DNA of 64,000 bases, from positions 8,871,790-8,935,789 of the forward strand of contig NW_020954581.1 in NCBI RefSeq assembly GCF_900497805.2. Direction: 5' to 3'. This DNA comes from Vombatus ursinus (taxonomy: Eukaryota; Chordata; Mammalia; Diprotodontia; Vombatidae). Shown piece after piece: positions 33,800 to 45,241 of this stretch. How positions within the stretch are numbered: position 1 is the stretch's first letter; each line of letters begins with the position of its first letter. The position numbers and the translations under genes are program-made. The notes below the pieces were generated by a model. The model saw nothing but the letters and a program-made list of their open reading frames with translations. It did not search any database and was not told where the DNA came from.

Positions 33800-36700
33800 T
33801 CAAAAGCAGAGATAAGGATGAAGTACAGTACAGACATGAGAGACAATCTTTGCAAAGGAAGGGAAGTGATAGATTAAATGCGATGCATGGACAAAAGTAG
33901 TATCTCTATGAAGATAGAGCCCAAATAAGTCCAAAGTAAACCCACCCCTCCAACATTTATACACATTCAAGGGTGGCTTTGTATAGTTGCTATTTATAGT
34001 CCCCAACCCCACAAAAAGTGATAATTCCAAAGAAAGGGATAGGGAACCCTAATGTCATAACAATGGAGCACCTAGGGCTTCTCCACTCCCTCTGTGATGC
34101 AGCAGTTTGCATTCAGCATCTGGGGCTATCCTAGCTCAGGCAGGAAACCTAACATGAAGTCCTGTTCCCCTACTGAAAGCCCCTCCTTCCATCTTTGATG
34201 AAGCACGGAGAAGATCATGTCCTCGCCGGAGGGGTCCTGACAAGGAGCAAGGACTCTCGACGGGAGGCCAGAGAAATAGCTTGCAACCAGCTCAATGTGT
34301 GTAAACTTAGCACACTATGCAAAGTCATTTGCCTGTTTGTCTATTTTTTTTTTTTTGGTTGTAGTTTCTCCCCATCCCCCTTTCCCTGCAGTGTCTCTTT
34401 CCTTAGGCTTGTCATTACTCCCATAATATACAATTTTGTTTTCTGTTTGCAATTTTCTGCTGCTGTGGTTTCAAAGTTTCAGAATAATCGGCTCCCATCT
34501 CACTGCAAAGATGATAAGGAGACACATATCTGAGCTTGCTTATTGGGAAAGTTACATTAAGTTCCACTTCACATACCTCAGGCTGAGAAAATCCCTCATT
34601 GGGATTGGCAAAGTGAGATCCTCCCTAATTTTTTTTTTTTGGACAGCACTCAACCTTCTCCTCTTCTGTAGTATGTCAGGGCAAGGGCCCTTTTAATAAA
34701 GGAAAATGTTTAGTAATTGCTTTGGATTACATTCTTTTGGGGGGTTAGGGGGACAAAGCAACAAGTTATCACCCTAGTCATTTGGAAGACAAAATTATTT
34801 TCTTTCCTTAAAGGTGGTAGAAAAAACGAATTTTGCCCTCCTGCCTCTCAAAGTCAATATTCAACACCTGAGTCCAGAAGACAAAGATCGGGTCACACCA
34901 GATGTGATTTAAACATCTGTAGAGTTTTCTCTTTATGTTTTGTTTTTCCAACCTAAGCTTTCCAATATTGAGAGTTCACATCCCAGGCCTTGATCAGCAA
35001 TGATAAATGAACTACTGAATTGGAAGGAGATGCTGCTATTATTTTAACCAGTAAACTAACTCAAGGTTAATCGGGGTGTTATTTCACCTATCGAAAGTGT
35101 TTGGAGTGGACATATGGTTTCTATTGTACAACCAAAGCTCAGTTTTGACTATGAATATAGATAATTACCCTTTGGACTTTAAACATTTCTATGTGTCACG
35201 TCTCGTTGGAGCATTTTTCAAGGTCAATAGGTTGAAAGGTTACAAAGTTGAAAATGAAAAACAAGGGCTTTTGAGTAAAATTTCATATCCTAAAGAAATA
35301 AATACAATTCTCTACTGCTCTCTCTTGGAAAGAGTCAGGAATAACACTCAGAGAATACTAGCTGCATCAAACAAAAGCTCATATATTCACTGCCAAAAAA
35401 AAAATCAATAAGTGTTTTGGGTATCAAAGACTGGTCTTTAGATTTAGGCTTTCAATAGAGTAATATCAAAGATAACATAATGAATTCAATAATCATTTGA
35501 ATCCTGGATGATAATTTTTTTCTAAACATAAAAGAAATAGAAAAATATCACTATGATGTTATATATATATATATGAATATGAATATTAGTATAATGTATG
35601 TATTTATCTATAACTATAACTACATACATGCTGTCAGTATACTTCATTACTCTGGGTTTAACAATTAACCAAAATAAAATTTCCAAGCTGACATTGAACT
35701 TCTCCAGAATTGTGAACACAATGGCAGTCCTCATATGAAAAAAATTTTAATTGCTTAGCATGATACCAATATGCTGGCCCTGCAAAATAACTCACAGAAA
35801 TAGAAGTAGATGATATTCCAAGTGCTTACAGCCATTCAAAGTTCAAAGTCAATACCTTATGCACTCATTTGAGCATGCTCTATCACAATAGGATGATTTT
35901 AGATTTTTCTTGATTCATAGGAGAAATTCCTGGGCTAAGTCTACAAAATATGAAAATAATACAATGCAGAAAATGAAAATCCTGATCTTTATGTTAGCAA
36001 ATGACTGTTCTTTACCATCTATTTCCTTCAGCGCAGTAAACTGAATGTTGTTTACCAACATGACTTACTTGGTGTTGGGTGGGAACCGCTATACAGATGG
36101 TCTCTGCCTGTTTTTAAAGCCTCCATTTTATTAAATTCTTGATTATCTAACCACCTTCTAATTATTTATCCATTGTGCAAAGAGAAAAAACAAAACAATC
36201 CATCTTTCAGTACCCTCCTCTTTTGATCTGTATTTTCCCTAGGACAAAGATAATGTCTTAAGGGACTTTAACCTCATTTGAAACACAATTAGTCCATGTA
36301 AATGGAATGAACAATGCCCTCAAACAATAAAACAAACAAATACTTTGTACTTATAATCACTAAACTTGTACTCAGAGACGAGTTGAAAAAATGAACTTCC
36401 TTCTCTTCATCGTAAAGGTGGGGCATGGTATGGAATAACAAATTCACTTTCAAACATGGTTGGTATGCTTGCTAGTTTTGCATAAATGCTTTTTTTTCTC
36501 TTTCTTTTTTAATCTTTGCTACAAGTGAGGGATCATTTTGGAGGGGAGAGGCAAGGATATATTCAGAAATGAACAAGATACTAAAAAAGAGTTATCAAAA
36601 ATTTTAAGTACTCTACTCATTATCATACATTTGGGCACAAGTTTCTTTTGGCACTAACTGCTTTTCATTCTTAGGGTCATATCTCCGAGAATATTTATCA

Positions 36701-37020
36701 CCATCATTCTGTAAGAGTCTATGCCAACATTTAAAGAAGGCATGATGAAATGCAAACCAACTGAATAAACTTGAAACAGGTTGAAGAAATAGGGAGAAAA
36801 AGGGTTCTCTTGGTTTTAAACTAATGACTAATTTTAATACAAGGGCATGATTTGAATGAACCCTGTTAACTACATTCACCCTTCATCACAATAAATAATA
36901 TGATATAAAGTAAGCGTGAGGTTTTTTGTTGCTTTGTTTTTTTAATATCTTAATACATGACTAGGCCATTTTCATTTTCTCCTTGAATCTCAGGTGGCAC
37001 CTATTGGTTTCCATTTAAAA
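33800..37020. other. Longest repeat-poor block in the window
   Basis: About 3.2 kb in which I recognise no SINE, LINE or DNA transposon. It holds a cluster of five CpGs at 34206-34262 in otherwise CpG-poor DNA, and a 111-codon frame at 35076-35411 with a non-ATG start, within chance expectation. Lack of repeats can reflect selective constraint or unrecognised ancient repeats; I cannot tell which. Confidence 0.45.
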
Positions 37021-37029
37021 CGAGAGTAT

Positions 37030-37196
37030 TTCCTCTGTAGATTCTTTCTTCAGAATCCCCAGCTCTTTCAAGGTTCAGTTCATGTGCTATTTCTTGCCAA
37101 AAAACATTACTGATTCTTTTCATTGTTAGAGCTCTCTCCCTCTTTCTCAAATCATATGTGTGTATGTATGTATGTATGTATGTGTGTGTGTATAGA

Positions 37197-37235
<39 letters not shown>

Positions 37236-37376
37236 CTTGTTGGTACATGTGTTGTATGTCCCCAGGAGAACATATGTCTAGTGAAGTCAGGGGTTCTGTT
37301 TCAGGCTGTCTTTGTAGCGTTGGGTATGGGCATAATATATAACACATCCATAGTAAGGCAATCAATGAATGTTTCT
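37030..37376 (+). mobile_element. L2 3' UTR fragment with microsatellite expansion
   Basis: Order: aaggttcagttcatgtgc, tatttcttgccaaaaaac, ccccaggagaacatatgtc, gaagtcaggggttctgtttc, aaggcaatcaatgaatgtttc. The TATG/TG tract at 37156-37234 lies inside. Confidence 0.7.
37156..37234. repeat. (TATG)n/(TG)n microsatellite
   Basis: TATG units, a short break (tatagaa), then about 17 TG units. Confidence 0.97.
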
Positions 37377-37556
37377 TAGATTGGATTAAAAAATAATTTA
37401 TTTTTGTTTTGTTTGGGTTTTTTTGGGAGAGGAAATATGATGTCATCAAAATAGAAGCTATGATGTGAGTAGACAGAAGCCGTATATGGTAGCCCCTTTG
37501 GTAAAATGATATAAGGAACTTTGCAATCTCCAGAAATGCTCTTTGTTATTATAGTC

Positions 37557-37712
37557 ACCAATGGTGTCAAACTTAAATACAAGCAGATACCTGCAGGATG
37601 CATGTTGACTTAGAAAAGCACACATTAGCATTATCTATGTTGTATTCATTTATTTCCTTAACTATTTCCCAATGACATCTTAATCTGATTCAGGCCTCTA
37701 GGCAGTGTCATC
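37557..37712 (+). mobile_element. hAT-type DNA transposon, second copy of the 14073 family
   Basis: Order: ccaatggtgtcaaacttaaa, gaggatgcatgttgactta-like, agcattatctatgttgtatt, atttcccaatgacatctt. Same order as the copy at 14.07 kb. Confidence 0.7.
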
Positions 37713-37736
37713 ACCATCATGACTACCAGAACCATT

Positions 37737-37766
37737 ATCATCATCATCATCATCATCATCATCATC
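37737..37766. repeat. (ATC)n microsatellite
   Basis: About ten ATC units. Confidence 0.97.
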
Positions 37767-38031
37767 TAATCATAGTTATCATTCTTTAATGCACTCATGG
37801 TGAGTTGCTACCCAAAAGAAGGTAAAGAAATCATAATCACTGTCAGCATAGACCAGAAAGAGTGAATGAATAACAGGTAGGAGTAGGAAATCATACAAAC
37901 TGGTTCTCAATACTATAAAAAAGACCTTCAAAGAAGTACTTTAAATGCAGATGAAGAAGGCTAGTCTCCAATAGCTAATGAATCACTCTAGGCCATTATT
38001 TATTCATCTTTCCTGGCATCTTAAGAGCTGC

Positions 38032-38265
38032 TTGGTGTAGTGGCTAGAAAGCTAGGTTTGAAATCAGGAAGACATGGTTTCAAGTCCTGCCTCTGACACA
38101 TAATAGCTGTTTGACCATGGGCTAGTTGAGGAAACTCTCATTGTCTTAGAAACTCTCTAACACCATGAGTTGTACTCTACAGGAATCTACATGTAGAGTG
38201 AGTTCCCTTAGTGAGGTGTTCCACACACCAGTGAACTCACTGGTCCAGAACCTCTCCTAGAAGCA
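38032..38265 (+). mobile_element. tRNA-type SINE of the 261-458 subfamily
   Basis: Head tggtgtagtggctagaaag, gtttcaagtcctgcctctg, gtttgaccatgggctag; body cttagaaactctctaacacc. The 3' part contains the near-palindrome ccagtgaactcactgg (38228-38243). Confidence 0.65.
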
Positions 38266-38544
38266 AAAAGTTATTTCAGGTTTTGTTTGCTGTTGTTGTT
38301 TTAAAGAAATTCTACTAATAAAGACCTGACCTTTATTTCAATAATTTTTTAATTCCCAAATTAATGTTGTGAGTGATTTATAAATAACTAAAACACCCTA
38401 TAGTTTACATAGCACATGTGGGTTAAGAGAACATTTACTCTCTCTGTATCCCTTCCCCACGCCTTTCTTTTCAGTAGATAACCAGGCTTGAATAATCCAC
38501 AAAGTCACTAATTAAAAGTTGATTATGTGCTTCTTATTCATAAA

Positions 38545-38778
38545 TGGGAAGGATACTTAATACTTTGCATTTTTATAATACCTTTGCTTTCTAGCACTGT
38601 CTCCTTTTTATTCTCTGTGACCTTTCAAGATAGTAGGAAAGCTGGTAATATCCTCATTTTATGGTATAGGTAAGCACAAGGTAGGTTAAAGTGACTTTCT
38701 CAAAGTCAAAAAATGGAAGTTTTAAACTTAAGTCATCAGACAGCAGTAGTGTTCTCTTCACTCAATTATCTTGAAGGC
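38545..38778 (-). mobile_element. MIR3-like SINE
   Basis: Antisense order: actttgcatttttataatac, atatcctcattttatggta, gttaaagtgactttctcaaa, gtgttctcttcactcaatta. Confidence 0.6.
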
Positions 38779-38840
38779 CCACTTTTAATAATTCCTTCTT
38801 TAAGAATTTGACCCCATTTCCCTTTCCCAAGGTAAATGTG

Positions 38841-38849
38841 CTCTCTCCC

Positions 38850-38897
<48 letters not shown>
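38841..38897. repeat. (CT)n microsatellite
   Basis: Nearly pure CT, with one CCTT break near its start. Confidence 0.97.
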
Positions 38898-38900
<3 letters not shown>

Positions 38901-39502
38901 TCAAAGCATTTTATCTTGTTCTTATGCATTAGCATATTCTGATTTTTATCAAGCTTCCAACCTCATTGTCATGCTTGATTTCTCATTCATCTTCACACCA
39001 TATATCCAGAGTGTTTCCAAGTTTTGCTGTTTGTACTTTTAGAATATCTATCATCTATGTCTCTGTCTCTCCACCCATACAGCCACCACCCTGTTGGAGG
39101 TTTTCCTAACTTCTGCTTTGGTAATGTTATGTTTGGTCTCTCTATCTCAAGTCTCTTTTTACTGTAATCTATCCACTATTCTGCTGCCAAAATAATCTTC
39201 CTAAAGTGCATGCCACTTCAAGACCAAATATGCAGTCTTCTGTTTCTAGCATTCTTACACTACAAGATGATCTAGCAACATTGATTATCTTGCTGTTACA
39301 TACAAACAAAGCTTCATCTCCTGATTTCATGTCTTTTCACTGTCTCCCATGCTGGGAATGCTCCTCATCATCACCTCTGACTCCTAGCTTCCCTGACCTC
39401 TTTCAAGTCACATATCAAATCCTACCTTCTACAAGAGGTTTTCCCTGTTCTCCCCTACTACTAGTATCTTACTTCTGTGAATATCTAGCTAGCTAGTTAG
39501 CT

Positions 39503-40063
39503 ATTGTTGTTCATCCTTCATTTTTTGAGGAGAATCAATGACATCATGATGTTGGGGTAAAATTGTGAATGATGGAAGATGTCTTGACGTGTGCATGAAT
39601 GGGCTTTAAATGAGGCAGAATTGCACAGGGTCATCAGCCTCACTCTTCCAGAGTCATTGAAGTCCGATGGCAGGACAAAAGTGAAGATGACTGGAGATGA
39701 CCTGGGATGCAGCAAATGACCTTAACATCTTTGAAGTCTAACCAAGCTCTAAGTGCCATTGGCACAAATCATTTTCATCCATCCATTACACTAAAAGAAG
39801 GCTTTATATGCTTAAAGTAGGCATGTTCTTAATTCACGGATGGGTTTGAAACCTGTTGGTTACCCTCAACCTGATTTAGCCTGTCTGCAAGGTGGTTTTA
39901 CCAGGGCCTGGCCATTGTGTATGCTACTGCTTCTTGGAGCCATAGGTGAAAGTTGGGTAATAGGTGAATACCAAAGGTAGATAAACAGCCCTGAAAAGGG
40001 CTCAGCAAGCCCTCATCCCAGAGATGCTAGTCCTCCCTGAATGCCCCACATACTCCATCTTTA
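39503..40063 (-). mobile_element. Retroelement sharing a 3' tail with the 61.3-kb LINE, inserted in L2
   Basis: Its sense 3' end is at 39503. The first 60 bases read attgttgttcatccttc ... caatgacatcatgatgttgg, almost the reverse complement of the LINE end at 61310-61366. The body (gatgactggagatgacctgg, gcatcagcctcactc-like words) matches the copy at 57541-57775. No coding part recognised. I infer a non-autonomous element that uses that LINE's tail. Confidence 0.65.
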
Positions 40064-40089
40064 TATCTATATGTCCATATAGATATAGC

Positions 40090-40113
40090 TCTATCTATCT
40101 ATCTATCTATCTA
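40090..40113. repeat. (CTAT)n microsatellite
   Basis: About six CTAT units at the junction where the L2 resumes. Confidence 0.95.
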
Positions 40114-40469
40114 GTTGCTTACATGTCATCTCCCCATTAGAATCCTTGAGGTCAGGGACTGTTTTTTTTTTTTTTGCCTTTATTTGTTTACCTAGAACTT
40201 AGCATAGTCCCTAGCACAGAGTAAGTACTTAATAAATACTTATCTACTGACTGAAAATGAGGACATGATAGCAGGAGCCTAAGTATAACTGTCTCATAAA
40301 ATTGCTAACTAGTAGAAAACTCATAGAAACACTGTCTAACTTCTTTCTCCTGTGATTTCTAACAAGATATAGTCTCAGTGTGGTCCTGCTTCAAGGCAGG
40401 AGAATGGGTTTGGACATGCTTTCCATATCTATCCATATATTCCACCACATCTAAGAGCAAGTCTAAGTG

Positions 40470-40725
40470 AGAGAAAGGATAGCATATTGGATAAAGAAAA
40501 GGATTCAGAGTTAAGAAGACTAAGTTCAAATCTGACTTACTTTACTAGTTGTGTGACCCAAGGCAAGTTACTCAATTTCTCCCAAACTCATTTTCTCTAT
40601 ATGTAAAATGCAAATGATTATAGCACCAAATTCATAGGGTTGTTGTGATGACCACATGAAATAATTAAGTGCTTTGCAAACTTAAATCATTGTGTAAATG
40701 TATGCTATTATCATTAGCAATCAAT
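40470..40725 (+). mobile_element. MIR/Ther-type CORE-SINE, near full length
   Basis: Order: ggatagcatattggataaag, aagttcaaatctgacttac, ttgtgtgacccaaggcaag, gttgttgtgatgaccac, aattaagtgctttgcaaac, tgtatgctattatcatt. Confidence 0.8.
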
Positions 40726-40800
40726 TCAAATATTAATAGATGCTGAATTATTTTCCATATTAGTCTATGCTTTGTAGATAATCATCAATGTGTTCAATTG

Positions 40801-40980
40801 AATGTTATATAATTTTGGCAGTCAAGGCTGAAAGTGAAAACCTTAAAAAAAAAGTGGGCTCAGTGGTTAGTCCCAAAAAATTAATCCCAAAAAATGTTAC
40901 ACAATTTTGGCAGTCAAGACTGAGAGTGAAAACCTTAAAAAAAAATGTGGTCTTGGTGGTTAGTCCCAAAAAGTGGGTGA
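40801..40980. repeat. Imperfect 92-bp tandem duplication
   Basis: Unit 1 (40801-40892) and unit 2 (from 40893) both begin aatgtta and share aattttggcagtcaag, gtgaaaaccttaaaaaaa and ggttagtcccaaaaa in the same order. Roughly 85-90% alike by eye. Confidence 0.85.
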
Positions 40981-40984
40981 AAAC

Positions 40985-41840
40985 ACTAATTATAACTTTC
41001 TTCTTACCTACCTTGGAGAAATGTTGAGTGGTTAATGGGGTCATTTCTATGAAGTCCTTTAAATACCTTTGAAATAAAAGTGTTGGACAAAACCAGATAT
41101 ATTCTCAAGGCTAATACCCACAAGACATGACTCTACAATGTCTCTCTCAGGCTGACCCCATTATCAGTTACATGACACTCTCAGGACCTGCTCTCTCAGG
41201 GAAGGAAGTGACTAAGCTGACTTTTAAAACAGCCTTTATTCACTATATTATATGTATTGAGAATTATGCATTAAGAATTCATAAAATACATTAACTAAAG
41301 TCAAGGAAATTCCAGGAAAAGTCTTCCACCTGTAAAAACACATAAAAGGGTTTGTGTCTGTGATTCATACCCCAAGTTTTATTTGACTGCATTTCATTAC
41401 ATTTACTGCCCCATATTTTGTCATAATCTACTAAGGGTGTTTGTGCCATATGGCCCAACTCAGGAAGCAATGTATATAAAGGAAATAAAAAGACCCTTAT
41501 TTCCCTTTTCTTCATGCCAGATGCTGATAGAGAGCCTTGGCACCCTTGTGGACATAGGCATACAAAGAACACGGTTGAGAATCAGCAGAAGTAAAGTTGA
41601 CATCAAAGCACCCTATATACAGACAAAAGGCATGAGATATGTTTAGTGGGACTGTTATTAACATATTTGGAATGATGAGTATTAGTTTACATCTTTACAC
41701 TGAAAGTAATATTCTAGGATGCTTTTATTATTTTTATCCCTTTTCTTCAGCTCATTTGTTCCTTCTAAAATGGCATTGAAGAGTGGAAGGAGGTGTTATA
41801 TATGTATAACCAAGTAAGTCAAGACTTCAACCTTCAACTT
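40985..41840. other. Unassigned sequence
   Basis: Nothing recognised. TATA-like sequence near 41470 (atgtatataaagg) has no gene downstream that I can support. Confidence 0.4.
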
Positions 41841-41844
41841 GAGA

Positions 41845-42105
41845 GGCAGCTGGGGACATAATGGATAAAGCGAGTTCAAATCTGGTCTCAGATATATGTT
41901 AGATATGTGACCATGGGCAAATCACTAAACCTTTATCTGCCTCAATTTCCTCAACTGTAAAACTGTAAAACAGGGGTAGTAGTAACATCTATCTTGCAGG
42001 GTTGTCGTGTGAATCAAATGAGATGATATTGATAAAAAAAAAAAACACTCAACCCAATTCCTGGTACACAGTAGATATTATATAAATGCTTATTCCTTTC
42101 TCCCT
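41845..42105 (+). mobile_element. MIR/Ther-type CORE-SINE
   Basis: Order: gcagctggggacataatgg, gagttcaaatctggtctc, gtgaccatgggcaaatcac, cctcaatttcctcaactg, gcagggttgtcgtgtgaatc, aatgagatgatattgat, cctggtacacagtagatatt. Confidence 0.85.
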
Positions 42106-42356
42106 TCAACTTCTTCATTTTTGCAAAGTAAGTGTCAAAAAATTCTACTGAGGTACAACTTAGCAAACACCTTTCCAGGTAGCTGACATAGGGAGGCTTC
42201 CAGGGCATTGAGGAGTTCCTCTGTGCAGCATTTATGGGAGAACAAGGACAAGGATCACATATGTCAGGAAGGCTTAAGTAAATTGTAATCTGTTGCATTG
42301 GGGTGAAATTTCTCATTGATGGGATTACATATGTACTGAACTATTAATCATTGAAG

Positions 42357-42825
42357 GATTGAAGTAGAATGAAAGAGCTGAGAGAGACCTCTGATTCAAA
42401 CATCTCATTTAAATATATGAGGACACTGAAGCATAAAGAAGCGCAATTCCCCTTGCAAGATCAGAGAGTTAATGAACATGGGATTTTATATAAATAAAAA
42501 TTCTAGGGATTTAATAAATAATGTGTTCTGAAAAATGTAAAGTATTTGGAGGATTAAAATACTTTGATTTAATAACTGTTCCTTTTTTCTTTGGTTGTGA
42601 GGAGTTCATTTTTTGGATTGCACCTGTGATTTCTTTAGAATAAGGACATGTCAATAAGGAAACTCCCTCCACGAATGAAAATCAGCACCTACTCTGAAAT
42701 TTGTATTACTAGAAAGTTATGTTGGTGAATAACTTGCCCAGGGTCACATAGTCAGTGCATGTTAGAGGCCAGATTAAGGTCTTCCTGACCCCAAGTTTGG
42801 AGCCACTGTGTCATGCTGCCAAAAT
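42357..42825 (-). mobile_element. Two old tRNA-type SINE fragments with unassigned sequence between
   Basis: About 42357-42490 is MIR-like antisense (gagctgagagagacctctg, gaggacactgaagcataaag). About 42715-42825 is another (aacttgcccagggtcacat, aggtcttcctgaccccaag). Confidence 0.55.
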
Positions 42826-42829
42826 AAAT

Positions 42830-43845
42830 GTTTCTACCTATTTTTTTTCTTTTAAAATATTCCTACTGGATGCCTCATCATAGCATGGAGGTTATTTTGG
42901 ATTGCCTATAAAAGACTATGATCATGGACCCCAAGCTCTAACCAGTTCTACCATTTTGAAAAAAGCTTTGAGTATGGCCTTGGTAACACATCAAGTCTGT
43001 TTTCCAAGGACCAGCCTAGCTATTCACAGAAGACCCATCAACAATAATCTGACCACTTGGCAATGAAATTTGTTTGGCTATAGCAACTCATGAAATGAAA
43101 AAAAAAAGAGTCCAAACAAAATAATTAAAATACAAATTACTCTAGATCAAATTTAAAGTGTTAAATTTCAGTCTTGAGATGGGTTTGATTTTGAGAGAAT
43201 ATATTCTCCTGTCTTTCCTTCAACCCATTGTGATGCTTTGCTTGATTATCCTAATAAGATTGGAGAACATAAGCTTCCACCACCCCAGGAATTTAAAATA
43301 GACAACACAATAATGGAAAACTATGCCAAAGAATTGAATATTCTTGAACCATTCCAAATTCTTAAAGCATTCCAGATAGAAACAACTTCTAGCCTTGAAC
43401 TCAATGTCCCCAAACTGAAGATAGGGAAGAAAAAAACGTAAAATGTACTAGCCGTGGGTAAAGAAAGCTGTGTCTCTGGCATCACACAGGGAATTAGGGG
43501 TGGGCTGAAGAAGAAGAAAAAAAAGCATGTAGTTACTACCTAACTGCCCAATTTGTTTGTGATATTATCCGATTTGTGCATGTAAACCAATTTCACAGGT
43601 ACATTTGTTGCACCTGTTTCAACAACCACAGAACTTAATGAATTGTCTCTATGCAGGCATATGTTTAGACATAAATATGTTTGTGGCATGTCAGTGTAGA
43701 AATGGCTGTGTTGATCTGTATATATCTTCGCATCCAAGATGTCTGTCAACGTCAAGGGATGGTTTTCTGAAAATGAAGGGTTTATCTGGCTCCTCCTTCC
43801 CTACTCTTGTGTTGGGCTCTAGAGGAAGCTTTTGAAAGTGTTGAG
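42830..43845. other. Unassigned sequence with one protein-like open frame
   Basis: No repeat recognised. Frame 43178-43438 (+) is open for 87 codons and ends in TAA. Its composition is even and not low-complexity (PPPQEFKIDNTIMENYAKEL near 43280). An AG after a C-rich run (ccaccaccccag, 43278-43289) could serve as a splice acceptor. There is no start codon context, no homology I can name, and such a frame is expected by chance in 64 kb. I do not call it a gene. Confidence 0.3.
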
Positions 43846-43849
43846 TACA

Positions 43850-43992
43850 GATCCTTTCAAATCAATACATACTTATGAAAAATATACACTATAGAGGGAG
43901 ATGTGGTAAATACTAGGATACAAAAATTAAGCAAGATATAGTCTCTGCCCTCATGGAGCTTGTAGTTTTGTTTTGTTTTGTTTTTCAAGGAA
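43850..43992 (-). mobile_element. L2-tail-headed repeat fragment ending in (TTTTG)n
   Basis: Antisense order: taaatactaggatacaaaaa, gtctctgccctcatggag, cttgtagttttg, then tandem TTTTG units at about 43971-43990. Confidence 0.55.
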
Positions 43993-43999
43993 AGAATAA

Positions 44000-44345
44000 T
44001 TTACATGAGAACCATTTCCTTTGAAACAAACCTGTGAGACAGGTAGTTTAAATATGCTTTTCATTTTCTCTATGAAGAAATTTTGACTCATGTGATAGGG
44101 ATAAAAACTGGTACAGGGAACTGCAAGGTAAAGAAACTAACTCAGGACACTATATTGGCACTTCTGCTGCAAGTTAAGACTGTTAAAACAAACAGACAAA
44201 CAAACAAAACCACCACCTAAGACACTGAAACATTAAGTTACTTGACTAGGATTCCAAAGTCAATATGTATCAGCAACAGAAGTTGAACCAAGGTCTTCCT
44301 GGCTTTTATTGGCAGTTCTCTATCCACAATACTATTCTCTATCTC
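44000..44345 (-). mobile_element. MIR3-like SINE, decayed, with A/C-rich insert
   Basis: Antisense order: aaacctgtgagacaggtag, cattttctctatgaagaa; later gttgaaccaaggtcttcc, gttctctatccacaatac. An aaacaaacagacaaac run near 44190 interrupts it. Confidence 0.5.
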
Positions 44346-44429
44346 ATGGCTCAGAGAAACTGATTAAATAAGGCAAGGTTGTTAAGTTTCACATCTAGTC
44401 CTGGAATTCCACTTTTTAATGCTGTAATC

Positions 44430-45055
44430 TATTGTAGAGTCAATTAGTATTTAAATGTCTGCTATGTGTCAGGCTCTGAGAGAAATACTGGGGATACAAA
44501 GAAAGACAAAAGATTGTTCCTACTCTACAGAAGCTCACAACCTAATGGGGAGAAAACATGTACAAGCCAGCCATATAAGAATCAACTGGCGATAATCAGT
44601 AGATGGAAGATCCTAGGATTAAGAGGGATCAGGATTCAAGTTCAGAGAATTTGAGAACAACAGAGTACACTGCTATCAGAGTCGAAAGCCCTCAACTTAA
44701 ATTGGGGCTTGAATAGTTCAGTCAATCAATTAATCAATCAGTCAATTTTCTAGCACGTAATCAATACTTATTATGCAGCAAATACAATGTTTGGTTTTAG
44801 AGATTCAAGAACAAAAGTGAAATAGTCCCTGCCCTCAAGGAGCTTTCATTCTAATAAGAAAAATAACATGAACCTATGTAAGTGTATGGCTACTATGTAT
44901 CAGATGAATACAAAATAGCTTTGGGAGGGAGTGATCTCTGACCTAGGGCGCATCACACTCATTGGGCCTCAGTTTCCTCACCTATAACATGAGGAGGTTG
45001 AAATACAGAACTAGATGATGTCTAGCTTTATATATCATGTCTCTGCCTGAATTTC
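44430..45055 (-). mobile_element. Two L2-tail-headed repeats and a MIR fragment
   Basis: First repeat about 44440-44650 (gctatgtgtcaggctctgag, actggggatacaaagaaag). Second about 44720-44935 (cagtcaattttctagcac, gtccctgccctcaaggag). About 44945-45055 is a plus-strand MIR fragment (gggcctcagtttcctcacc). Confidence 0.65.
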
Positions 45056-45174
45056 AGTCCAACTTTCTTTGAATATTACCATGCTTCATATGCTCCTAAC
45101 TGCCATGTTTAATTAGATTTATAGCAATTCCATTCAATTCAATCTATTCTATTTTGCACCAGATTCTAGGGATA

Positions 45175-45178
<4 letters not shown>

Positions 45179-45209
<31 letters not shown>
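45179..45209. repeat. (CA)n microsatellite
   Basis: About 14 CA units. Confidence 0.97.
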
Positions 45210-45211
<2 letters not shown>

Positions 45212-45241
45212 CTCTCCTTGTCTTTAAGAAACTTAAATTCT

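Larger units (their letters stand above)
38930..40255 (+). mobile_element. L2 LINE (end of ORF2 and 3' UTR) split by another retroelement
   Basis: ORF2-end sequence (cctcattgtcatgcttgatt, ccacccatacagccaccacc, tgccaaaataatcttccta) leads into the 3' UTR (ttccctgacctctttcaag, gaggttttccctgttctc). It stops near 39500 and resumes near 40066 (tctccccattagaatccttg, aggtcagggactg, acttaataaatacttatc). The intervening 39503-40063 is a different element in antisense. Confidence 0.85.

Noticed and set aside
35076-35411. 111-codon frame with ordinary amino-acid composition
   Set aside because: No ATG at its start, no recognisable domain, no splice context, and frames of this size are expected several times by chance in 64 kb.
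37156-37766. Regular short repeats that might suggest a CRISPR-like array
   Set aside because: They are simple TG and ATC microsatellites with no unique spacers, in a mammalian genome.
41460-41480. TATA-box-like sequence atgtatataaagg
   Set aside because: No coding or RNA gene starts downstream; AT-rich DNA gives many such matches.
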